A stretch of DNA of 64,000 bases from Providencia rettgeri (GCF_023205015.1 NZ_CP096258.1:2914001-2978000); one strand, 5' to 3'. Counted from the first letter of the stretch, positions 24,671 to 34,278 are shown. The notes: a model not told the origin generated them from the sequence alone. A program made the numbers and translations.

Positions 24671-25347
24671 TCAAGCTCCAAAATTTTCAATGCTTGCTCT
24701 GCTGCTGCTTGCTCTGCTTTACGACGGCTTGAGCCAACACCATTAATCGGTTGGTCAATACCACTAACTTGGCAGTGGATCGTAAACTCTTGATCGTGAG
24801 CTTCACCTTTAACCTGAACAACCAAATAATTAGGTAGTGGTAAATGGCGCCCTTGCAGATATTCTTGTAACCTTGTTTTCGGGTCTTTTTGTTTATCACC
24901 CGGACTGATCTCAACCAGTCTACTTTGATACCAATCTAAAATAATTCTTTCGATCGTTTGGATATCACTATCTAAAAAAATACCACCGATCAGTGCTTCA
25001 ACAGTATCAGCAAGGATAGATTCGCGACGAAAACCACCGCTTTTTAATTCCCCCGGCCCTAAACGTAAACATTCACCGAGTTCAAATTCGCGTGCGATTT
25101 CTGCTAATGTATTTCCGCGTACAAGCGTTGCTCGCATACGACTCATATCCCCCTCGTCTACCTTTGGAAAACGGTGGTATAAGTCATTTGCGATCACAAA
25201 ACTCAAAATCGAGTCACCTAAAAATTCTAGACGCTCATTATGTTTGCTGCTTGCACTTCTATGTGTCAATGCTTGGATTAATAATTCGTTCTGTTTGAAT
25301 TGATAACCAAGCTTACGCTGTAATCTTTCTAATAAAGAGGGGTTCAT
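24667..25347 (-). CDS. rnc: ribonuclease III Rnc
   Basis: 226 residues, as in E. coli. The catalytic motif NERLEFLGDSIL holds the metal-binding Glu and Asp, and a C-terminal dsRNA-binding domain ends at QALKILELE. It cleaves double-stranded RNA, including 30S rRNA precursor. A long imperfect hairpin lies in its leader (see 25383-25427), as expected for self-cleavage control. First gene of rnc-era-recO. Confidence 0.98.
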   Translation of the reverse strand: MNPSLLERLQRKLGYQFKQNELLIQALTHRSASSKHNERLEFLGDSILSFVIANDLYHRFPKVDEGDMSRMRATLVRGNTLAEIAREFELGECLRLGPGELKSGGFRRESILADTVEALIGGIFLDSDIQTIERIILDWYQSRLVEISPGDKQKDPKTRLQEYLQGRHLPLPNYLVVQVKGEAHDQEFTIHCQVSGIDQPINGVGSSRRKAEQAAAEQALKILELE

Positions 25348-25382
25348 GTGCGCCCAACCATTTTTATTTGATAAAAAAGCAC

Positions 25383-25427
25383 ACGCAACAGACCTGTAAA
25401 ATACCCCATTTTACAAAACTGTTGCGT
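25383..25427 (-). promoter_or_regulatory. rncO-like RNase III target hairpin in the rnc leader
   Basis: A 9-bp outer stem (25383-25391 / 25419-25427, ACGCAACAG paired with CTGTTGCGT) and an 8-bp inner stem (TGTAAAAT / ATTTTACA) are separated by a 3x3 internal loop and closed by a 5-nt loop. It starts 36 nt upstream of the rnc ATG. E. coli RNase III cuts such a hairpin in its own leader to destabilise the message; the same use here is inferred from structure and place. Confidence 0.65.
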
Positions 25428-25589
25428 TTGCACTGACACCTTATTTTCCCACATTTTTTGCAGCTCACTGGAACTAATTATAAAAAACTATTAGTTACAA
25501 TAAGTTAAAATGGGAGAGTTAATAATTGAGGAGCCAATAATATTAATTAATTTATATTGTACACTGGGTAAAACAATAATGCTTCGGAT

Positions 25590-25619
25590 AATGCAGGTTT
25601 TCAAACGAAAACCTGCATT
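25590..25619 (-). terminator. hairpin downstream of lepB
   Basis: A 13-bp perfect stem (AATGCAGGTTTTC / GAAAACCTGCATT, 4-nt loop) lies 31 nt past the lepB stop. The U-tract is poor in the minus direction, so it may attenuate rather than fully terminate before rnc. Confidence 0.6.
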
Positions 25620-25649
25620 TTCAACATTTCGCTAAACCAACTAATCAAA

Positions 25650-26615
25650 TTATAGTGGACCAATTCGACTAAAGCGTACACCCGTCGGCCATTCGTTTTC
25701 TTGTTTATCTAAACTTAACCAAATAAATACCGCACGACCAACTAAATTTTCCTCCGGTACAAAGCCCCACATACGGCTGTCAGAGCTATTATCTCTGTTA
25801 TCACCCATCATAAAGTAGTGCTTTTCAGGAACAATCCATTCATTCCTCGGCATGCCTGGTTGCAAATATTTTGCTTCAGTAATTGCTTGGCGAATAATAA
25901 GAATTTGATGCTCAACAGTATCTAATTTTTCGCTGCGCTCATACTGACGTAGCGCATTCCTTGGTAATGCTTGATCTAACGGAACTTCATAATTCCCTTT
26001 TTGGTTGTCAACAACAGAACCGATATCAAGGAACATTGTCCACTCACTCGGAGCCAGAGGGCCATAAACAATTGGCAGCTTCTCTGTACACTTGTTGTCA
26101 GCACAATTTGGGTAAATTGTTAGCTCTTTAGCATCCGGGTTATAAACAATTTTATCTCCCGGTAGACCAATAACACGCTTTACGAAATCCACGTTAGTAT
26201 CTTTCGGATATTTAAATACCGCGATATCACCACGCTTTGGCTTACCCGTTTCAATGAGTGTCGTTTGGGTAATTGGATCTTTTAACCCATATGCAAATTT
26301 CTCTACCAACATAAAGTCACCAACTAACAACGTTGGCATCATTGACCCTGAAGGTATTTGAAATGGCTCATAAATAAATGAGCGCACAATCAATACAATC
26401 GCTAACACAGGGAAAATAGATGACCCTGTTTCAAGCCATGATGGACGGCGGACAGCATTTGCTACATCCGCTTCACTCACTGCGCCATTCGCTGCATCTT
26501 GTAACTGCTTGAGTTTTGCTTTACGTGCAGGTGCAAATTTAAACTTGTCTAAACACCATATAATCCCTGTGATTAATGTTGCCAGTGTTAGGATCAAGGC
26601 AAAGGTGTTCGCCAT
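25650..26615 (-). CDS. lepB: signal peptidase I LepB
   Basis: 321 residues (E. coli 324). Two N-terminal membrane segments (about 3-21 and 66-82) precede the periplasmic catalytic domain. PSGSMMPTL places the nucleophile at Ser91 and VDFVKRVIG the general base at Lys146. GDNRDNSSDSR is the conserved box E. It removes signal peptides from exported proteins at the outer face of the inner membrane. It follows lepA by 17 nt in one operon. Confidence 0.97.
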   Translation of the reverse strand: MANTFALILTLATLITGIIWCLDKFKFAPARKAKLKQLQDAANGAVSEADVANAVRRPSWLETGSSIFPVLAIVLIVRSFIYEPFQIPSGSMMPTLLVGDFMLVEKFAYGLKDPITQTTLIETGKPKRGDIAVFKYPKDTNVDFVKRVIGLPGDKIVYNPDAKELTIYPNCADNKCTEKLPIVYGPLAPSEWTMFLDIGSVVDNQKGNYEVPLDQALPRNALRQYERSEKLDTVEHQILIIRQAITEAKYLQPGMPRNEWIVPEKHYFMMGDNRDNSSDSRMWGFVPEENLVGRAVFIWLSLDKQENEWPTGVRFSRIGPL

Positions 26616-26632
26616 TGAGGCTCCTTGTAAAC

Positions 26633-28432
26633 TTAGTCTTTACCAACGTGCAATATAGCAAGGAACGCTTCTTGTGGTAGCTCAACGTTACCAACCTGCT
26701 TCATACGTTTCTTACCATCCTTTTGCTTCTGCAACAGTTTTTTCTTACGACTAACGTCACCACCATAACACTTGGCGAGTACGTTTTTACGCAATTGTTT
26801 AACTGTAGAACGAGCAATAATGTGGTTACCAATCGCTGCTTGTATCGCAATATCAAACTGCTGACGAGGGATTAGCTCTTTCATTTTTTCAACCAGTTCA
26901 CGACCACGATGTTGAGAGTTCGCACGGTGAGTGATCAAAGCCAACGCATCAACACGCTCATTGTTAATAAGAACATCAACACGCACCATGTCTGATGCTT
27001 GGAAGCGTTTAAATGCATAATCTAAAGATGCATATCCTCGAGAGGTTGATTTTAAGCGATCGAAGAAATCCAATACGACTTCTGCCATTGGGATTTCGTA
27101 AGTCAGCGATACTTGATTACCATGATAGACCATATTGGTCTGAACGCCACGTTTCTCAATACAAAGTGTAATAACGTTACCTAAATATTCTTTAGGCATC
27201 AGCATATGGCATTCTGCGATTGGTTCGCGTAATTCTTCAATATTGTTCAATGCTGGTAGCTTAGATGGGCTATCAACATACACGATATCACCGTTGGTTT
27301 GCTGCACTTCGTATACTACCGTGGGTGCAGTGGTAATCAAATCAAGGTCATATTCACGTTCTAAACGCTCTTGAATGATTTCCATGTGCAATAGGCCAAG
27401 GAAACCACAACGAAAACCGAAGCCTAGTGCAGTCGAAGTTTCTGGCTCATAGAATAAAGAGGCGTCATTTAGACTTAATTTACCTAACGCATCACGAAAT
27501 GATTCATAATCATCAGAACTTACAGGGAATAACCCAGCGTAAACCTGTGGTTTAACCTTTTTAAACCCAGGCAATGCTTTATCCGCTGGATGACGAGCTC
27601 CCGTTAGCGTGTCACCGACTGGAGCTCCTGTAATATCTTTAATTGCACAAACCAACCAGCCTACTTCACCGCAATTCAAAACATCGCGATCAATTCGCTT
27701 GGGTGTAAAAATACCGAGACGGTCCGCGTTATACACTTGGCCAGTGCTCATGACTTTAATTTTATCGCCTTTTTTCAATGTTCCGTTCTTAATGCGGATC
27801 AATGAAACAACGCCTAAATAGTTATCAAACCATGAGTCAATGATGAGTGCTTGCAAAGGCGCATCTGCATTCCCAACAGGTGGTGGGATCTCTTTAACGA
27901 GGCGTTCAATTACATCTTGAACACCAATACCCGTTTTCGCAGAGCAGCGAACCGCATCATGTGCATCAAGACCAACAATATCTTCTATCTCATCAGCAAC
28001 ACGTTCAGGATCGGCAGCGGGTAAGTCAATTTTATTTAAGACTGGAACCACTTCTAAGTCCATTTCGATAGCGGTATAGCAGTTTGCCAAGGTTTGAGCT
28101 TCAACACCTTGCCCTGCATCAACCACCAGCAAAGCACCCTCACAGGCTGCTAATGAACGAGATACTTCATAAGAGAAGTCAACGTGACCCGGTGTGTCAA
28201 TGAAGTTTAATTGGTAAGTTTCACCATCTGAAGCTTTATAATCAAGCGTCACGCTCTGTGCTTTAATAGTGATCCCACGCTCGCGCTCTAAGTCCATCGA
28301 GTCTAAAACTTGCGCTGCCATTTCGCGGTCGGTTAAACCACCACAAATTTGGATAATGCGGTCTGACAAGGTCGACTTACCGTGGTCGATATGAGCAATG
28401 ATGGAAAAGTTTCTTATATTATTGATTTTCAA
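26633..28432 (-). CDS. lepA: elongation factor 4 LepA
   Basis: 599 residues, as in E. coli. The translational GTPase motifs are AHIDHGKSTLSDR (G1), DTPGHVDF (G3) and NKIDLPAA (G4), and the LepA-specific C-terminal domain ends near the stop. It acts on the ribosome in translation initiation, elongation back-up or ribosome biogenesis (its role is debated). It is co-transcribed with lepB. Confidence 0.98.
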   Translation of the reverse strand: MKINNIRNFSIIAHIDHGKSTLSDRIIQICGGLTDREMAAQVLDSMDLERERGITIKAQSVTLDYKASDGETYQLNFIDTPGHVDFSYEVSRSLAACEGALLVVDAGQGVEAQTLANCYTAIEMDLEVVPVLNKIDLPAADPERVADEIEDIVGLDAHDAVRCSAKTGIGVQDVIERLVKEIPPPVGNADAPLQALIIDSWFDNYLGVVSLIRIKNGTLKKGDKIKVMSTGQVYNADRLGIFTPKRIDRDVLNCGEVGWLVCAIKDITGAPVGDTLTGARHPADKALPGFKKVKPQVYAGLFPVSSDDYESFRDALGKLSLNDASLFYEPETSTALGFGFRCGFLGLLHMEIIQERLEREYDLDLITTAPTVVYEVQQTNGDIVYVDSPSKLPALNNIEELREPIAECHMLMPKEYLGNVITLCIEKRGVQTNMVYHGNQVSLTYEIPMAEVVLDFFDRLKSTSRGYASLDYAFKRFQASDMVRVDVLINNERVDALALITHRANSQHRGRELVEKMKELIPRQQFDIAIQAAIGNHIIARSTVKQLRKNVLAKCYGGDVSRKKKLLQKQKDGKKRMKQVGNVELPQEAFLAILHVGKD

Positions 28433-28772
28433 GGTAATATCTTCTTTTAAATTGCCTTACAAAATCAGTTTTGTGCAAATGTCGCAACAAAACTAAAATG
28501 CTATGATTATCACAAGATTGTTAATTAGCTGCATTTTACATATAAGAACCCGCTAACACAAAGATTCAATGTAAAACAACTGTAAACCTACATAAGGTAG
28601 GTAGGTTAGTCGCCCTAATTCAGTATAAATACGACTCACTTCAACCATTTTTATAGCCATAATCAATCTATTGTAATTTCTAACTCAAAACTGACAAAAT
28701 ATGTTAATGACCTATTTGTCATAATACTATATCTGTCATAATACTATTTGCCTGCTAACTAACTCTCATCCA
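28433..28772. other. intergenic region before lepA with a 17-bp-period repeat
   Basis: About 340 nt with no coding signal. TGTCATAATACTAT occurs twice (28717-28730 and 28734-28747, one and a half helical turns apart), and an ACCTAC/GGTAGGT-type hairpin lies near 28586-28604. It presumably holds the lepA promoter; no box is certain. Confidence 0.5.
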
Positions 28773-28800
28773 CAAAAAAGGGAAACATATGTTCCCCTTC
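28773..28800 (-). terminator. terminator of the rpoE-rseABC operon
   Basis: On the minus strand AAGGGGAACATATGTTTCCCTT folds back on itself and is followed by TTTTG. It lies about 45 nt past the rseC stop. Confidence 0.8.
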
Positions 28801-28844
28801 TATTGATAATATCAAATTAACCTTCTAACTCAACATATTGAAAT

Positions 28845-29309
28845 TTAGCAATTAATTTGCACTGAAAGCTCGTTTGGATGTAACCCAATCTGTAAAACGA
28901 CGGGTTGAAAAGCTTCATCATCACGCCAATTTGATGCGAGTCTACGCGCGACATAAAAACCAATAATACCACCAATTACACCTGAAATCGCTATCCAGAG
29001 CTGCTCAAAATCAAACGCCTGCGCTAAGCCAGCAAAAATAAATAACCCGAAAATAGGCGTTAAATAAACTAATAGCGCTGAGCGAATTAAACTTCCTTCA
29101 GGAATACCGACTTCAACTTTTTGCCCCTCAACTAGCGGTTGCTCAATCGCAATTTCTAATTCATGTTCCGTATTTGGCCCTATTTTGCTTAAAGCATAAG
29201 AACCACAGGTTTTTCGAGCACTACAACTGCCACACCCGGACGAAGAACCATAGCGCAATAAAGCCCTACCGTTTTGCCAACGGACTACTGTTGCCCACTC
29301 TTTTACCAT
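28845..29309 (-). CDS. rseC: SoxR-reducing system / sigma-E regulator RseC
   Basis: 154 residues (E. coli 159). An N-terminal cysteine cluster GCGSCSARKTCG (Cys26, 29, 35) is followed by two membrane segments (about 76-96 and 102-122), the RseC/MucC layout. It is an inner-membrane protein linked to SoxR re-reduction and mildly to sigma-E control. Last gene of the rpoE operon, 3 nt after rseB. Confidence 0.94.
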   Translation of the reverse strand: MVKEWATVVRWQNGRALLRYGSSSGCGSCSARKTCGSYALSKIGPNTEHELEIAIEQPLVEGQKVEVGIPEGSLIRSALLVYLTPIFGLFIFAGLAQAFDFEQLWIAISGVIGGIIGFYVARRLASNWRDDEAFQPVVLQIGLHPNELSVQINC

Positions 29310-29312
29310 AAT

Positions 29313-30263
29313 TTACTCCCGAAACTGAATACTACCTGCGACCATTTGTGCTGTTGCTAACGGTAATTCACCGATGATAGTGATGACATTTTGCTTTTGC
29401 GTCATTGTGTAAATAGTCCGACGCCCATTTTGAAGCGGTTGGTCAAGTAACGGGCCTTTAGTCGATTTTGTCACATTTACAGAAAAGGTAAATAAACCAT
29501 CACTAAACATCGCGGTTTCTACTACGTCATCTTCCGCCAATTTTCGCGAAGATCGAGATATTTCTTCAAAACCTGGAGGTAACATGCCCACTTGCCATTT
29601 AAAAGAAGGATTTCCATTTGTAGGGGAAATCAATAATGGTGGCATATTTACCTTACTTAATGTGAGTAATGAATCCTTCACTGTTTGGCTATCTAGCACC
29701 GTCGAGATAACACGAAATTGTTCTAATGTTTGGCTATTATTATCGAGAAGGTCAATACGTAATGGCAATTTCGTTTCTTCGTCGATTAATACTACATAGT
29801 TAAACCGAGAGTTGTCTTTCGATATTATGCGAATTACTAATGCGGGCCTATCGCCAATGTGGGTACGCCCTGCATCAATAAAGTTATAATAAGGCTTAAT
29901 CTGTTGATAATTGGCAAAAACTACTGACGGTAAGTTATCAACTATATATTTGCCGTTTAAGCTAAAAGCATCAAAACCAGGTTCAAAATAACTGATTTTA
30001 TTTCCCTTTTGTACAATTTCACGGCGCGATGAGTCCATTTGGATCATTTGTGAAACAGGCTCACCATTGATGACTGCATGACGATAACGTACTGGTGTTA
30101 TTGATTGCGGGCTGAATGTCATATAAGACATTTCGTAAGAAAGGTTCTGGGCAGCATTTCCCATTTCTTTAAAAAGAACATCGGCATCTAGTTCAGATGC
30201 CGAAGCTTGATTAGAAATAATCAGGCTGCCCGTCAGGCAGATGACGGATAACCATTTATTCAT
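29313..30263 (-). CDS. rseB: sigma-E regulatory protein RseB
   Basis: 316 residues (E. coli 318). A signal peptide (cleavage after about ASA at 21-23) precedes the MucB/RseB lipoprotein-sensing domains. In the periplasm it binds RseA and protects it from DegS until misplaced lipopolysaccharide or lipoprotein displaces it. Its start overlaps the rseA stop. Confidence 0.96.
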   Translation of the reverse strand: MNKWLSVICLTGSLIISNQASASELDADVLFKEMGNAAQNLSYEMSYMTFSPQSITPVRYRHAVINGEPVSQMIQMDSSRREIVQKGNKISYFEPGFDAFSLNGKYIVDNLPSVVFANYQQIKPYYNFIDAGRTHIGDRPALVIRIISKDNSRFNYVVLIDEETKLPLRIDLLDNNSQTLEQFRVISTVLDSQTVKDSLLTLSKVNMPPLLISPTNGNPSFKWQVGMLPPGFEEISRSSRKLAEDDVVETAMFSDGLFTFSVNVTKSTKGPLLDQPLQNGRRTIYTMTQKQNVITIIGELPLATAQMVAGSIQFRE

Positions 30264-30892
30264 TATTGCAATTTAACTCCTGCTGAAGACGCAGGTTGTG
30301 CAGACTCTTGATATTGCTGGTTAAGCATCGAGCGTCTTTCAATTTCATATTGTTGAAGCATCGCATTAATACGTTGATTTTGTTGTTCAACTTGTTGAAT
30401 TTGCTGCTCATTACCAAATAATTGGTTATCTGAGATATTCAAGCTAACTGGCGCCCCACTACCGACAGGGATCGTGTTGAACATTGGCTCGTCAACAGGA
30501 GAGTCAACAGCAGTACTTTGGTTATATTGTTGAACACCAACAATCACGGCCAAAGATACACACGCTGCAACACCAATTTGAGTCAACTGGCTCGCCCAAG
30601 GACGAATTTTGCCCCAGAATGGGAAAGCCCCCCAAGTCGCAGGCTCTGGCTGCGATTCGACAACTACCTGAGGATTAATACGCACAGCTTCATTCTCTAA
30701 TGCTGCCGCAACTTTACTTGCAATATCAAAGTGCATGACTTCACTAGTATCGTTACGTAGAGTATCACGAATAAGATGATAGCTCTCCCAACGTTGTTTT
30801 AACGTTGAATCACGTGAAATAGCGTTGACCAGTTCTAAGTCTAGTACTTCGCCATCCATCATTGCGGAAAGTTTCTCTCTTTGCATGCCCAA
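30263..30892 (-). CDS. rseA: anti-sigma-E factor RseA
   Basis: 209 residues (E. coli 216). The N-terminal cytoplasmic anti-sigma domain starts MQREKLSAMMDGEVLD. One membrane segment lies at about 104-121 (LTQIGVAACVSLAVIVGVQQ), and the periplasmic Gln-rich tail is what DegS and RseP cut under envelope stress. The opening GMQREKL suggests the true ATG may be the third codon. Second gene of the operon. Confidence 0.96.
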   Translation of the reverse strand: MGMQREKLSAMMDGEVLDLELVNAISRDSTLKQRWESYHLIRDTLRNDTSEVMHFDIASKVAAALENEAVRINPQVVVESQPEPATWGAFPFWGKIRPWASQLTQIGVAACVSLAVIVGVQQYNQSTAVDSPVDEPMFNTIPVGSGAPVSLNISDNQLFGNEQQIQQVEQQNQRINAMLQQYEIERRSMLNQQYQESAQPASSAGVKLQ

Positions 30893-30944
30893 TTACCTTC
30901 AGTTAATTGCATCACAATTATATTTAATTGACTGATTTAACATA

Positions 30945-31523
30945 TTAATACTGTTGAATCAGTGGTTGAACTTTATTGTCAATTGCTTCCCTTGCCCTAA
31001 AAATCCGAGAACGTACGGTGCCAACTGGGCAATCCATTATTTCTGCGATTTCTTCGTAGCTCAAACCATCTAACTCACGAAGCGTAATTGCCATTCTGAG
31101 GTCTTCAGGCAGCGATTCGATGGTTCGGAAAACAACTTTCTTTAATTCATCAGACAACATTAAGTTCTCTGGGTTCGAAATTTCTTTTAAGGCACCTGCG
31201 GTTTCAAAGTTTTCTGCATCACTCGCTTCCAAGTCCGACGCAGGTGGGCGTCTATCTTGGGCAACTAAATAATTTTTAGCTGTATTTACCGCAATCCGAT
31301 AAAGCCAAGTATAAAATGCGCTGTCACCACGAAATGAACCAATGGCACGATAAGCTTTTATAAATGACTCCTGTGCAACATCAGGCACATCCGCTTGCGG
31401 TACATAGCGGGATACTAGGCTCGCGACTTTATGCTGATATTTTATCACCAATAAGTTGAAAGCTTGTTGATCGCCTTTCTGTACCTTTTCAACCAAAATC
31501 TGGTCGGTCAGTTGCTCGCTCAT
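30945..31523 (-). CDS. rpoE: RNA polymerase sigma-E factor RpoE
   Basis: 192 residues (E. coli 191). ECF sigma region 2 (FNLLVIKYQHKVASLVSRYV to FYTWLYRIAVNTAKNYL) and region 4 (LREDGLSYEEIAE-type helix-turn-helix, here ELDGLSYEEIAEIMDCPVGT) are intact. It directs transcription of outer-membrane and periplasmic stress genes. Its ATG overlaps the stop of a 17-codon leader peptide, and a sigma-E promoter precedes that, so it is autoregulated. Confidence 0.98.
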   Translation of the reverse strand: MSEQLTDQILVEKVQKGDQQAFNLLVIKYQHKVASLVSRYVPQADVPDVAQESFIKAYRAIGSFRGDSAFYTWLYRIAVNTAKNYLVAQDRRPPASDLEASDAENFETAGALKEISNPENLMLSDELKKVVFRTIESLPEDLRMAITLRELDGLSYEEIAEIMDCPVGTVRSRIFRAREAIDNKVQPLIQQY

Positions 31524-31573
31524 TCCAGGAAATATCTCCCGAATTCAGGCCGATAATATGTTAACTTGATCAT
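31520..31573 (-). CDS. RseD-like leader peptide coupled to rpoE, 17 residues
   Basis: An ATG with a strong ribosome-binding site (AGGAAGGGAG, 4-5 nt before) opens a 17-residue frame MIKLTYYRPEFGRYFLE whose TGA overlaps the rpoE ATG (ATGA). E. coli has a leader peptide gene rseD at the same place (51 codons) that couples rpoE translation. This one is shorter, but the position and overlap fit the same role. It begins about 22 nt after the predicted sigma-E start site. Confidence 0.7.
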   Translation of the reverse strand: MIKLTYYRPEFGRYFLE

Positions 31574-31600
31574 GTTCTCCCTTCCTAAAGCAAGCACTAC

Positions 31601-31628
31601 TTTGAGTAGTAGAACTCGTTGAAGTTCA
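31601..31628 (-). promoter_or_regulatory. sigma-E autoregulated promoter of rpoE
   Basis: On the minus strand TGAACTT (31622-31628) is followed after exactly 16 nt by TCAAA (31601-31605), fitting the sigma-E consensus GGAACTT-N16-TCNNA. The predicted start is near 31595. No gene is seen between here and nadB at 31906. Confidence 0.75.
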
Positions 31629-31905
31629 ATTTAATCTAAAAAAATAGTCAAAAATTTACAAAACCGATAAAAAAATTACTTAGATGATCTTAAAGATCCT
31701 TATTAAAACAAATGCCTATAATAATCTTACTGACTCATAAGACAGCATACAGATTTTAAATATGAATGCGATAGCTATCACAGTAAAACCATTTGAATAC
31801 GTAAATAGCGCTAGGTCAATATACTGTGTCTTAACAACCATCCACTAATAGCAATAGGACACTCGATAGGCTAACATAAAAAACTCAATACATACTATTA
31901 TATAC

Positions 31906-33513
31906 ATGCAAACACTTATGAACGGATCCACACAGCATTACACTGATATTTTAATCATTGGGAGTGGTGTCGCAGGACTTTCAGCTGCCTTACGGCTCGC
32001 CCCTTTTCATCAAGTGACCATTCTCAGTAAAAGCAGCCTCAGCGAAGGGGCATCTTATTACGCGCAAGGCGGTATTGCCGCTGTTTTTGATGACACAGAC
32101 AGCATCGAATCCCATGTTGAAGATACCCTAATTGCTGGTGCAGGTATCTGTCAAAAAGAAGCGGTTGAGTTTATTGCCTCCAATGCGAAACATTGCGTAC
32201 AGTGGCTTATCGACCAAGGGGTTTTATTCGATACTGAAGTTACCGAGAACGGCGAAACACAGTATCATTTAACTCGTGAAGGTGGTCACAGCCATCGCCG
32301 GATCTTACATCATGCCGATGCGACAGGAAAAGAAGTTGAAACCACCTTAGTCGATCTTGCTTTTGCCCATCCCAACATTCATATTAAAGAACGTTATAAT
32401 GCCGTCGACCTTATCCTTTCCAATGCGTCTGAATCACCACGAATTTTAGGCGCTTACGTTTGGAACCGCCACAAAGAACAAGTTGAAACTATTCGAGCGA
32501 AAACAATTGTACTCGCCACAGGTGGGGCGGCGAAAGTTTATCAATATACCACAAATCCAGATATTTCTTCTGGTGATGGCATCGCAATGGCATGGCGAGC
32601 TGGCTGCCGTGTTGCTAACCTTGAATTTAATCAATTCCACCCGACTTGTTTGTTTCACCCACAAGCACGTAATTTTTTATTAACCGAAGCATTACGTGGT
32701 GAGGGGGCTTACCTCAAGCGCCCTGATGGAAGCCGGTTTATGCCCGATCACGACGATCGTGGTGAACTTGCTCCTCGCGATGTTGTTGCACGAGCTATTG
32801 ACCATGAAATGAAGCGTCTTGGGGCTGATTGCATGTATTTAGACATCAGCCATAAGCCTAGCGATTTCGTTAAAAATCATTTTCCAACGATTTATGCGAA
32901 ATTGATGACGTTAGGGCTCGATCTGACCAAAGAGCCCATCCCTATCGTTCCTGCAGCCCATTATACCTGCGGTGGTGTTATTGTAGATGAAGCTGGTATG
33001 ACTGATATCACGAATCTCTATGCAATTGGCGAAGTTAGCTACACCGGCTTGCACGGTGCAAACCGTATGGCTTCCAATTCGCTATTAGAATGCTTGGTAT
33101 ACGGCTGGGCGGCAGCAGAAAACATTAATAAAACGATCAAACAAATCGATGAAATTCCCTATTTATCTGAATGGGATGAAAGCAGAGTACATAATTCAGA
33201 TGAACAGGTTGTTATTCAACATAACTGGCATGAATTGCGTCTATTCATGTGGGATTATATGGGGATCGTAAGAACCACGAAGCGCCTTGAACGCGCACTG
33301 CGTCGCATCCATCTATTGCAGCAAGAGATTCATGACTACTATGCTAATTTCCGTATTTCAAATAACTTACTTGAATTACGTAACTTAGTTCAAGTCGCTG
33401 AGTTAATGGTTCGCTGTGCATTAGAACGCAAAGAGAGCCGTGGGTTACATTACACCTTAGATTACCCAGAACCACTTCATAATTCAGGTCCCACTATTTT
33501 AAAACCTGAATAA
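31906..33513 (+). CDS. nadB: L-aspartate oxidase NadB
   Basis: 535 residues (E. coli 540). The FAD-binding motif IIGSGVAGLSAALRLA lies at the N-terminus, and the succinate-dehydrogenase-type flavoprotein signatures GGIAAVFDDTDS, FNQFHPTCLF and GEVSYTGLHGANRMASNSLLE follow. It oxidises L-aspartate to iminoaspartate for NAD synthesis. Either the ATG at 31906 or that at 31918 could be used; neither has a strong ribosome-binding site. Divergent from rpoE. Confidence 0.97.
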   Translation: MQTLMNGSTQHYTDILIIGSGVAGLSAALRLAPFHQVTILSKSSLSEGASYYAQGGIAAVFDDTDSIESHVEDTLIAGAGICQKEAVEFIASNAKHCVQWLIDQGVLFDTEVTENGETQYHLTREGGHSHRRILHHADATGKEVETTLVDLAFAHPNIHIKERYNAVDLILSNASESPRILGAYVWNRHKEQVETIRAKTIVLATGGAAKVYQYTTNPDISSGDGIAMAWRAGCRVANLEFNQFHPTCLFHPQARNFLLTEALRGEGAYLKRPDGSRFMPDHDDRGELAPRDVVARAIDHEMKRLGADCMYLDISHKPSDFVKNHFPTIYAKLMTLGLDLTKEPIPIVPAAHYTCGGVIVDEAGMTDITNLYAIGEVSYTGLHGANRMASNSLLECLVYGWAAAENINKTIKQIDEIPYLSEWDESRVHNSDEQVVIQHNWHELRLFMWDYMGIVRTTKRLERALRRIHLLQQEIHDYYANFRISNNLLELRNLVQVAELMVRCALERKESRGLHYTLDYPEPLHNSGPTILKPE

Positions 33514-33523
33514 CATGAGCTAG

Positions 33524-33543
33524 AGCCGGCCTTTGAGCCGGCT
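33524..33543. terminator. bidirectional terminator between nadB and trmN6
   Basis: A 7-bp stem AGCCGGC / GCCGGCT with a 6-nt loop, followed by TTAATATTT. It abuts the trmN6 stop. Confidence 0.75.
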
Positions 33544-34278
33544 TTAATATTTCACATAAAATGGCTGAATGAGTTTACGAAATTCATCGGTATACTCACC
33601 CTTTTCATCTTTGAGTGCCAGCGATGTCACTTGTGTTTGTGTCTCTTGCAGTTGAATGCCCAATAGCATGCGATGGTAGACCGTTGTAGGTTTATCACTA
33701 ACATTGACGCGAAAAGCGGTAAACCAACCTGAATTCTCAGCCATCTTCTGCATTTTTTCACCAACTCCATAGGGCAGCACTAAGCAAAATAGTCCATGAG
33801 CAGCCAGGCAAGCTTTCGCACTTTCAAGTAAAACATCATGTGTTAGCGTCGATGTATATCTTGCTTGGTCTCTTTTTTCATCTCGACACGCAACCGCAGG
33901 TTCAAAGTAAGGCGGATTACTGACAATTAAATCATATTGCGCTGCAGATGATTGGCTGTAGCTCACAATGTCTTGGTTGATAACCTGTAAACGATCCACC
34001 CATGGTGATTCAATAAAATTTTCTTGTGCTTGCGATGCAGCACTACTATCTAATTCAACGGCATCAACACGTAATATTACATTTCTCTGTGCTAGCATCA
34101 ACGCGATTAACCCACTACCGCTACCGATATCTAATGCAGACTGGATCCCCTCTACAGGAGCCCAAGCGCCCAATAGCACACCATCCGTTCCCACTTTCAT
34201 CGCACATCGGTCATGAGCCACAAAAAACTGTTTAAACGTAAAACCGCCTTTGCGGTAATTCTTTTCTTGCTTACACAT
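33544..34278 (-). CDS. trmN6: tRNA1(Val) (adenine37-N6)-methyltransferase TrmN6
   Basis: 244 residues (E. coli YfiC 245). A Rossmann SAM-binding motif (LDIGSGSGLIALMLAQR) and the N6-adenine methyltransferase tetrad NPPY (VSNPPYFEP) are present. It methylates A37 of tRNA1(Val). Convergent with nadB, as in E. coli. Confidence 0.95.
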   Translation of the reverse strand: MCKQEKNYRKGGFTFKQFFVAHDRCAMKVGTDGVLLGAWAPVEGIQSALDIGSGSGLIALMLAQRNVILRVDAVELDSSAASQAQENFIESPWVDRLQVINQDIVSYSQSSAAQYDLIVSNPPYFEPAVACRDEKRDQARYTSTLTHDVLLESAKACLAAHGLFCLVLPYGVGEKMQKMAENSGWFTAFRVNVSDKPTTVYHRMLLGIQLQETQTQVTSLALKDEKGEYTDEFRKLIQPFYVKY

